A stretch of DNA of 64,000 nucleotides, from the NCBI GenBank assembly GCA_963556255.1, contig OY744610.1, positions 12,955,088-13,019,087 on the forward strand, read 5' to 3'. The translations under genes were made by a program, and so were the position numbers. The notes below the pieces were generated by a model, which saw only the letters and a program-made list of their open reading frames with translations, did no database searches and had not been told where the DNA came from. Below, piece by piece: positions 58,902 through 64,000 of the stretch. The first letter of the stretch is position 1. The number at the start of each line of letters is the position of its first letter. The stretch comes from Allolobophora icterica (taxonomy: Eukaryota > Annelida > Clitellata > Crassiclitellata > Lumbricidae).

Positions 58902-59331
58902 TTACTAAAGTGTCTATTAGGCCCTACGTGAAGAAAAGGTGCAATATCTAATTCACTCTAATATGATAAAATTAGCGACACAGGAACGCAGTCGATCGAT
59001 GGTTAAGCCGGTAAGACTGTATCGTTTTTCTACTACACTGGTCAACAATTTTTAAAAGAAATTTTGTATCTTTGATTTTCTTGCTTTTTTTCTATGTGTA
59101 TCAATGCTGTGACTACAGAAATGTGTTTAAAAAAAATTAATTAGCTCTACTATTGAAAATATTTGCAAATATGGTTTTTCTTATATTTCGCAAAGTTCGA
59201 AACCTAAATTGACATTATTGAAACAGAACATTGATAGAAATTTTATAAAGACACTTCTAAGTACCTGTAGAATAGTTTTTTGTATTCATAAAGTATATAA
59301 TATTATTTGGGTGAAACATAATTCCTCTGCA

Positions 59332-59595
59332 TTAGACCGTTCTTTTTTTCTTTGCCTGTTGCTTGTACTCTACATCTGGGGCATCTCTCACCACAGTCCA
59401 GCAGTAGTCTGCTAACATCGCAGGACTCCATTTTCTCTGATACCTGTTTTCCATCGTCGATATGTCCTGATGGAAACGTTCACCATGTTCATCGCTAACT
59501 GCACCACAGTTATCAGGGAAAAAGTCTAAATGAGAGTGCAGAAAGTGAATTTTCAATGACATGTTGCAGCCTAATTTCTGGTAGGCTAAGAGAAG
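59332..59595 (-). pseudogene. Transposon-borne protein, C-terminal piece
   Basis: The minus strand reads LLAYQKLGCNMSLKIHFLHS, then LDFFPDNCGAVSDEHGERFH, then QDISTMENRYQRKWSPAMLA and DYCWTVVRD, ending at 59332. The phrase 'HSHLDFFP.N.GAVSDEHGERFHQDI..ME.RYQ' is a strongly conserved block of an uncharacterised protein that is multicopy in many invertebrate genomes. Its biochemical role is unknown to me. Its N-terminal part lies beyond the nested LINE. Confidence 0.7.
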
Positions 59596-60672
59596 CTTTC
59601 GACAGAGTAGACTGGAGAAAGCTAATGGGAATACTGAGAAGAAAAGGGGTGGATTGGAGAGAAAGAAGATTGATAGGTAATCTATACATGGGACAAAGAG
59701 TGAAAATAAGAGTTGGTGGAGAGTACTCAGAACCAGGAAAAATAGGAAGAGGGGTAAGACAAGGATGCCCACTGTCACCAATCCTATTCAAAATCTATAT
59801 AGAAGAGATCATGAGATCATAAGAGAAACGCTAGAGGATATGAAGGAGGGGATAAAGGTAGGAGGAAAAAGGGTGAAGGCATTGAGATTTGCAGATGACC
59901 AGGCGATGCTGGCAACTAGCCAGGAGGGCTTACAAAGGATGATGGATCGTCTAAATACGGTATCGCTGGAATATGAAATGAAAATAAACGTAAAGAAGAC
60001 AAAGGTAATGAAGATAAGCAAGAGAAGCGGTATGACACCACAAACAATAAAGATCACCCTAAACGGAGAAGAAATAGAACAGATGGAGAAGTTTTGCTAT
60101 CTAGGAAGTGTGATCACAGACGATGCAAGATGCCACGAGGAGATAAAAAGAAGAATATCCATGGGAAAAGATACATTTTATAAAAGAGGAGAGCTGATGA
60201 GAGGAAGCTTAAGCAAGAAACTAAAGAAGAGAATGGTGAAGACACTGGTGTGGAGTATTGTTCTGTACGGCTCCGAGACATGGACAATGAGGAAGGACGA
60301 CATAAAAAGATTGGAGGCCTTCGAGATGTGGGTGTGGCGCAGAATGGAGAGAGTTAGCTGGGTGGAACGGAGGACGAACGAGGAAATCCTGCAAATGGTA
60401 GAAGAACAAAGATCACTCATAAGTACTATACGCGGGCGACAAAGGAAATGGATCGGGCACATCCTAAGGAGTGAGACACTGCTAAGAGACATCATGGAGG
60501 GAAGGATGGAGGGGAGAAAGATGCGAGGAAGACCGAGGGCAATGCTGCTAGACTGAATGATGACAAAAGAAGAAGGATACAGTGGACTGAAGAGAAGAGC
60601 ACAGGACAGAGAACGATGGCGTCATTGGTCATACGAACCTGCCGGTGGGCAGAGAACATAAAGACAAAGAAG
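59596..60672 (+). mobile_element. 5'-truncated non-LTR retrotransposon (RT domain)
   Basis: Begins inside the palm (EAFDRVDWRKLM), then GVRQGCPLSPILF, then after a frame change ALRFADDQAMLA (FADD box), INVKKTKVMKIS, CYLGSVITDDARC, SIVLYGSETWTM, RRMERVSWVERRT, RQRKWIGHILR and MRGRPRAMLLD. It is flanked by the 8-bp duplication AAGAGAAG (59588-59595 and 60673-60680). This is a different LINE type from the CR1/L2-like copies. One frameshift near 59800 and a premature stop at 60554 suggest it is inactive. Confidence 0.9.
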
Positions 60673-61127
60673 AAGAGAAGCCTCGTCACCAGTTCTTTAT
60701 AGTTATCTGCTTTCTTGTTTCCCAGGAAATTTTCAACCACAAGTTCGAATGATTTCCAGGCATTCTTTTCAAAACCACGGAGGATCTGATGAAAATGTTC
60801 ATCTTTCAGAAGTGCACGTATCTGTGGACCAATAAACACGCCTTCCTTTATTTTGGCCTCACTCAGTCTTGGGAATTTCTCTTTCAGGTACTTGAAAGCC
60901 TCACCATCTCGGTTCATTGCCTTCACAAAATTCCTTACAAGTCCCAACTTTATATGTAATGGTGGTAACAAAACCTTCTTGGGGTCCACTAGTGGGCTGT
61001 GCTGCACACTTTTAGTTCCTGGATCCAGAGACTTCCGTGACGGCCATACTTTTCTTTTATAGTGGTCAGACCGTGCTCTACTAAAACTAAAACTTACTGT
61101 ATCATAAAAACTAGAGCTAAACAGCAT
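60673..61127 (-). pseudogene. Transposon-borne protein, N-terminal piece
   Basis: The minus strand reads RARSDHYKRKVWPSRKSLDP, then HSPLVDPKKVLLPPLHIKLG, then LVRNFVKAMNRDGEAFKYLK, PRLSEAKIKEGVFIGPQIRA and NYKELVTRL up to the LINE junction. Discounting the LINE and one copy of the AAGAGAAG duplication leaves the reading frame continuous with the piece at 59595, so the gene was intact when the LINE landed. Confidence 0.7.
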
Positions 61128-61502
61128 TTCTTAATGTCATATTCTTTTTCAGCACAGCAAAAATAGTTAAAATTGACTGATTTCATCACCGATACATTTT
61201 GGCTGTTGACCAGTGAAGCTATCAGTGCGGTTTCGGGAAAATAAATCCGTCAGTGAGCCAGTTCAGGCCTTCGTACAATAACTAGAGCTGTCTACCAATT
61301 GAGCAACAGACTGAATAGCAGTTTGTCACGGTAATTGGTCTTTGATCTATATTATATTCGTTTAATATCAATCAAACTGACAAACCGCAGACGATAAAAT
61401 TAGCATTTGCGAATTCAGCTCTGCTGAGCAGATTCTGTATTTACAGTTAACACTAAGCACGAAGACACAACATGTCATTAAAGCCAGAAACTTTTGTTTC
61501 AG

Positions 61503-61829
61503 ATGCATATGAACAATGTGTAGCATCCCTAAGAAATACCGTTGTATACGAGGGAGCACTGAACACGGTGATGACTTGTTCAGCTGGACCTAATAATTCT
61601 GCCTGGTATCTTAGGCCATATTCGAACGCATCTTTATCTTATCAAATTACCAAGTTTGACGACACTATATCTCCACCTTTATCTGGACTCTACGCAATTC
61701 ACAAAACGGGTCTAATTGTACGAAATGCCACTACAAATAAAACAGAACGATCGGTACCTACTGCAGGAACATACGCAGTTGAATTCGCAAACAGCATCAA
61801 CAAGACATCTGCTAAATTAGTTGTCATTC
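61503..61829 (+). CDS. Ig-like domain A, module 2
   Basis: Acceptor CTTTTGTTTCAG, donor C|GTAAGT, phase 1-1 and exactly 327 bases, as in module 1. It encodes AYEQCVASLRNTVVYEG, then VMTCSAGPNNSAWYLRP, then GLIVRNATTNKTERS and GTYAVEFANS. It shares the N-terminal Cys, B-strand Cys and Trp and lacks the F-strand Cys, so the odd Cys pattern is ancestral to the duplication. N-glycosylation sites are NNS, NAS, NAT, NKT and NKT. Confidence 0.82.
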
Positions 61830-62276
61830 GTAAGTAAACTATTTCTTGTAACTTTCTAATGCATAACTCAGGAATAAAATTGGAATATCACACCGCAGGT
61901 GCTTAGTAAATCAGAACCGGCGAGGAAAGTAGTGTCGCATAAGATTTATTTAATATACAATAAACTGAAAATCTAAGTCTTTCTGTCAAAAACAAATCAA
62001 GTAACTTTTTCAACTTTTCTTAAATTGCACCATTTTTGCCAAGTTCCATCGCCATTTAGAATTAGACAGATTTAGTAAATACGTCGACTAAGACGGGCAA
62101 ATTCCAGGAACAGTCAGCAGATACACTAAACAGCATGAACCGATACATTAACAACGGCACCGGGTTTTGTGTTCGTTATGATAAGAAAAGTTGCGTAGAA
62201 ATAGAAGTATGGCAAAAACATTTCAACGGTAAACTCTTCGGCCTACAGTGAAAACGAATGATTTCTTGTCTTCCAG

Positions 62277-62353
62277 GTTATGGTCCAATCTGTTCCTGCG
62301 ATCATTTAGATACCGGAAGTGTATCATGTACGATGATTTATGCAGATCTTTAA
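62277..62353 (+). pseudogene. Broken Ig-like B exon start
   Basis: After a good acceptor (TTGTCTTCCAG) the sequence reads GPICSCDHLDTGSVSCTMIY and then ADL before TAA, closely matching the first third of the Ig-like B exons. It is an abandoned copy upstream of the intact exon at 62604, left by a local duplication. Confidence 0.8.
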
Positions 62354-62603
62354 GCTATGTCATATTAACCAACATTTTTTATTCCACAAGCTGAGCAGGT
62401 TCAGATTTGTAGAACAGTATAAAGATGAATAGGAGGAATCGATAAATTAATAGCGTCTGCAGATTCTGCCTCCATTCTATAGATACGGTTGCGTGTAGAC
62501 CTGTAGAATAGTAAACATCTCGGTACTGTACAATGCAATACATCTGTACTTTGATATTGCCCTCCTTCCAAAGTATTACTTTTAGTGATGCTTCGTCTTC
62601 TAG

Positions 62604-62918
62604 GTTCTGGTCCAATCTGTTCCTGCAATCAGTCATCTCCCGACAGCGTCAGTGTATCATGCACGATGATATATGCAGATTACCCAGTCTCTCCGATCAA
62701 TGCAGTCATGAACTGGACAGCGAATGGTCAATTTTATGCAAGAGATGAACCTACGAGGACTCTTATTACACCATATGTATGGAATTCCACATCGACCATA
62801 ACCATTCCTAAAGGCGATTCTTCGACCTACGACTGTACTGTAACATTTGCTTCTCCACCGTTTGCCAATCCTCCATATCTGGCAAAGAATGCACCAAATT
62901 TCAGGGCTACCTGTACAG
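62604..62918 (+). CDS. Ig-like domain B, module 2
   Basis: Acceptor CTTCGTCTTCTAG. 315 bases, 36 shorter than module 1 because it has one hinge unit rather than three. It encodes VSVSCTMIYADY, VMNWTANGQF and SSTYDCTVTF, with the canonical Ig Cys pair and Trp. The donor position reads G|GCGAGT where module 1 has G|GTGAGT, so splicing would need a GC-AG intron. If unspliced, the frame ends in TGA at 62924-62926. It is an extracellular domain. Confidence 0.82.
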
Positions 62919-63265
62919 GCGAGTGAGCGTCTTTGAAATTTCGAGGAAGAGCGCTAATATGATTATTGGTCGAAAGCTTTTTAATGGATTTTGCCGGATC
63001 ATTGGTTCTGCAAAACTAAAAAGTCTCTGGCAATCTGTCCCCTTATAATTGGTGCCGCGGGAACTTATCACAAACTAGTCTCACATGTTTTACCCATTCG
63101 CTTCGTTTAAGACATTTTCCTAAATATGCATTTATGAGTCTTCATGTTCTCTAATTACCCCATTAATACTAGAAAAACTCGACAAGCATCATAGTTGTGT
63201 TTCTCCATTGTTCGCCTTAGCACACGTATTTTGTCTTTGAGGTTTTTGTTTACATGTTTATTCAG

Positions 63266-63943
63266 CATGCCATGGAACAACAGCTGCAACAACAACTGCA
63301 CAACCGACAACAATTGAGTCAGTATCAGCAACCGAAAAACGTATAATTACTGGACCAATATCAACAACCGAACATCCTAAAACAACTGAACCAATATCAA
63401 CAACCGAACATCCTAAAACAACTGAACCAATATCAACAACCGAAGAACCAACAACTGGTCCAATATCAACAACGGTACAATTGAAAACAACTGGATCACT
63501 ACCAACAACCGGAATACCGATAACAACTGGACCAATATCAACAATCAAACAGAGTAGAACTAGTGGACCAACATCAACAACTAAACAACGTACAACTACT
63601 GGACCAGTGTCAACTGCTAAACCAGCAAGAACTTGTCGGCTGTTATCTAAATCCAAACATCCATCAACTACAAGGTTAATGTCTACAGCTAAACCACAAG
63701 CAACTACTCGGGTAATGTCTACAACCAAGCCACATGCAGCTACTCGGCTAATGTCAACTGCTAAACCTGCAAGAACTTATCAGCTAATATCAAGAGCCAG
63801 GCCAAAAACAACTACTCAGCTAATGTCTACAGCAAAGCAGTAAACAACTGCTAAACCACCGACAGCTACTTGGACAACTTCTGCCACTCAACCACCTGCA
63901 ACTACCCCGACCCCAACTACTACTAACAAGCCTTCAACATCAG
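63266..63943 (+). CDS. Thr-rich mucin-like stalk, module 2 (in-frame stop)
   Basis: Acceptor TGTTTATTCAG, phase 1. It starts CHGTTAATTT and continues through about 190 residues of Thr/Ser/Pro repeats (PISTTEHPKTTE, then STAKPARTC..., LMSTAKP). An in-frame TAA at 63841-63843 interrupts it, but the same frame resumes Thr-rich (TAKPPTATWTT, TTPTPTTTNKPSTS) and reaches a phase-1 donor G|GTACGA at 63944. It is either a truncated secreted form or a stalk with a recent nonsense change. The gene continues past the window. Confidence 0.75.
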
Positions 63944-64000
63944 GTACGAGACCAACCAGCGCAGTTGCCAAATGCCGCAAGTTGCGATATATTGAATTCA

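Larger units (their letters stand above)
59036..61215 (-). mobile_element. DNA transposon with CACTGGTCAACA ends and its own gene
   Basis: CACTGGTCAACA at 59036 and TGTTGACCAGTG ending at 61215 are inverted. Between them the minus strand carries one gene in two pieces (61127-60681 and 59595-59332) split by a LINE. I found no clear target duplication, so the boundaries are provisional. The element sits in the intron between the two Ig-mucin modules. Confidence 0.65.

Noticed and set aside
61255..61320. tRNA-like segment on the minus strand (GTTGCTCAATTGGTAGACAG)
   Set aside because: The A-box-like part is suggestive, but no convincing B box or acceptor pairing follows. Could be an old SINE head.

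Overview
The window is animal genomic DNA. Genes are split into exons by GT-AG introns, microsatellites are abundant, and about half the sequence can be tied to transposable elements or tandem repeats. Mab-21 proteins with a helical C-terminal half, death-fold (CARD) exons, CR1/L2-like LINE tails, piggyBac and hAT elements, and about twenty copies of the palindrome TAGGCCTA suggest a marine invertebrate, with an echinoderm, hemichordate or similar deuterostome as my best guess. The species cannot be named from the sequence alone.

Layout. 1-17 kb is mostly repeats: a broken THAP-domain gene on the minus strand (1.37-2.44 kb), a foldback element (3.6-4.4 kb), several 3' pieces of CR1/L2-like LINEs, a cluster of perfect hairpins (8.2-8.5 kb) and a minisatellite (11.9-12.4 kb). 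17.8-20.4 kb holds the clearest single gene, an uninterrupted C2H2 zinc-finger protein with 23 tandem fingers, preceded by decayed finger relics. 20.4-32.5 kb is again repeat-rich: hAT-like MITEs, LINE pieces, a tRNA-derived SINE with an expanded 44-bp minisatellite, and long GA, CT, GAT and AAT tracts.

32.6-42.8 kb is the most interesting region. Phase-1 exons encode CARD, CARD, and a domain resembling the TRADD-like N-terminal domain, followed by a truncated Mab-21 exon and then a near-complete Mab-21/cGAS-like nucleotidyltransferase protein with a long helical C-terminal half, all on the plus strand. Together they look like an innate-immune sensor locus (tandem CARDs near a cGAS-like receptor). 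It carries damage: an in-frame TAG in CARD1, a transposon-truncated duplicate exon, and a one-base frameshift in the large Mab-21 reading frame.

43.6-51.3 kb is a transposon neighbourhood. It has two piggyBac-family elements with intact TTAA ends and different terminal repeats, and an hAT-like element nested inside another hAT-like element, each with a perfect 8-bp target duplication.

54.5-64 kb encodes a secreted or surface protein family: a signal-peptide exon, then two tandem copies of an [Ig-like A - Ig-like B - Thr-rich mucin stalk] module, every junction in phase 1. The intron between the modules holds a MITE and a transposon-borne gene that is itself split by a 5'-truncated LINE. The second module has a pseudo-exon and an in-frame stop in its stalk, and runs off the window end. 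The CARD/Mab-21 and Ig-mucin loci are both plausible immune genes on one strand; that shared theme is inference.
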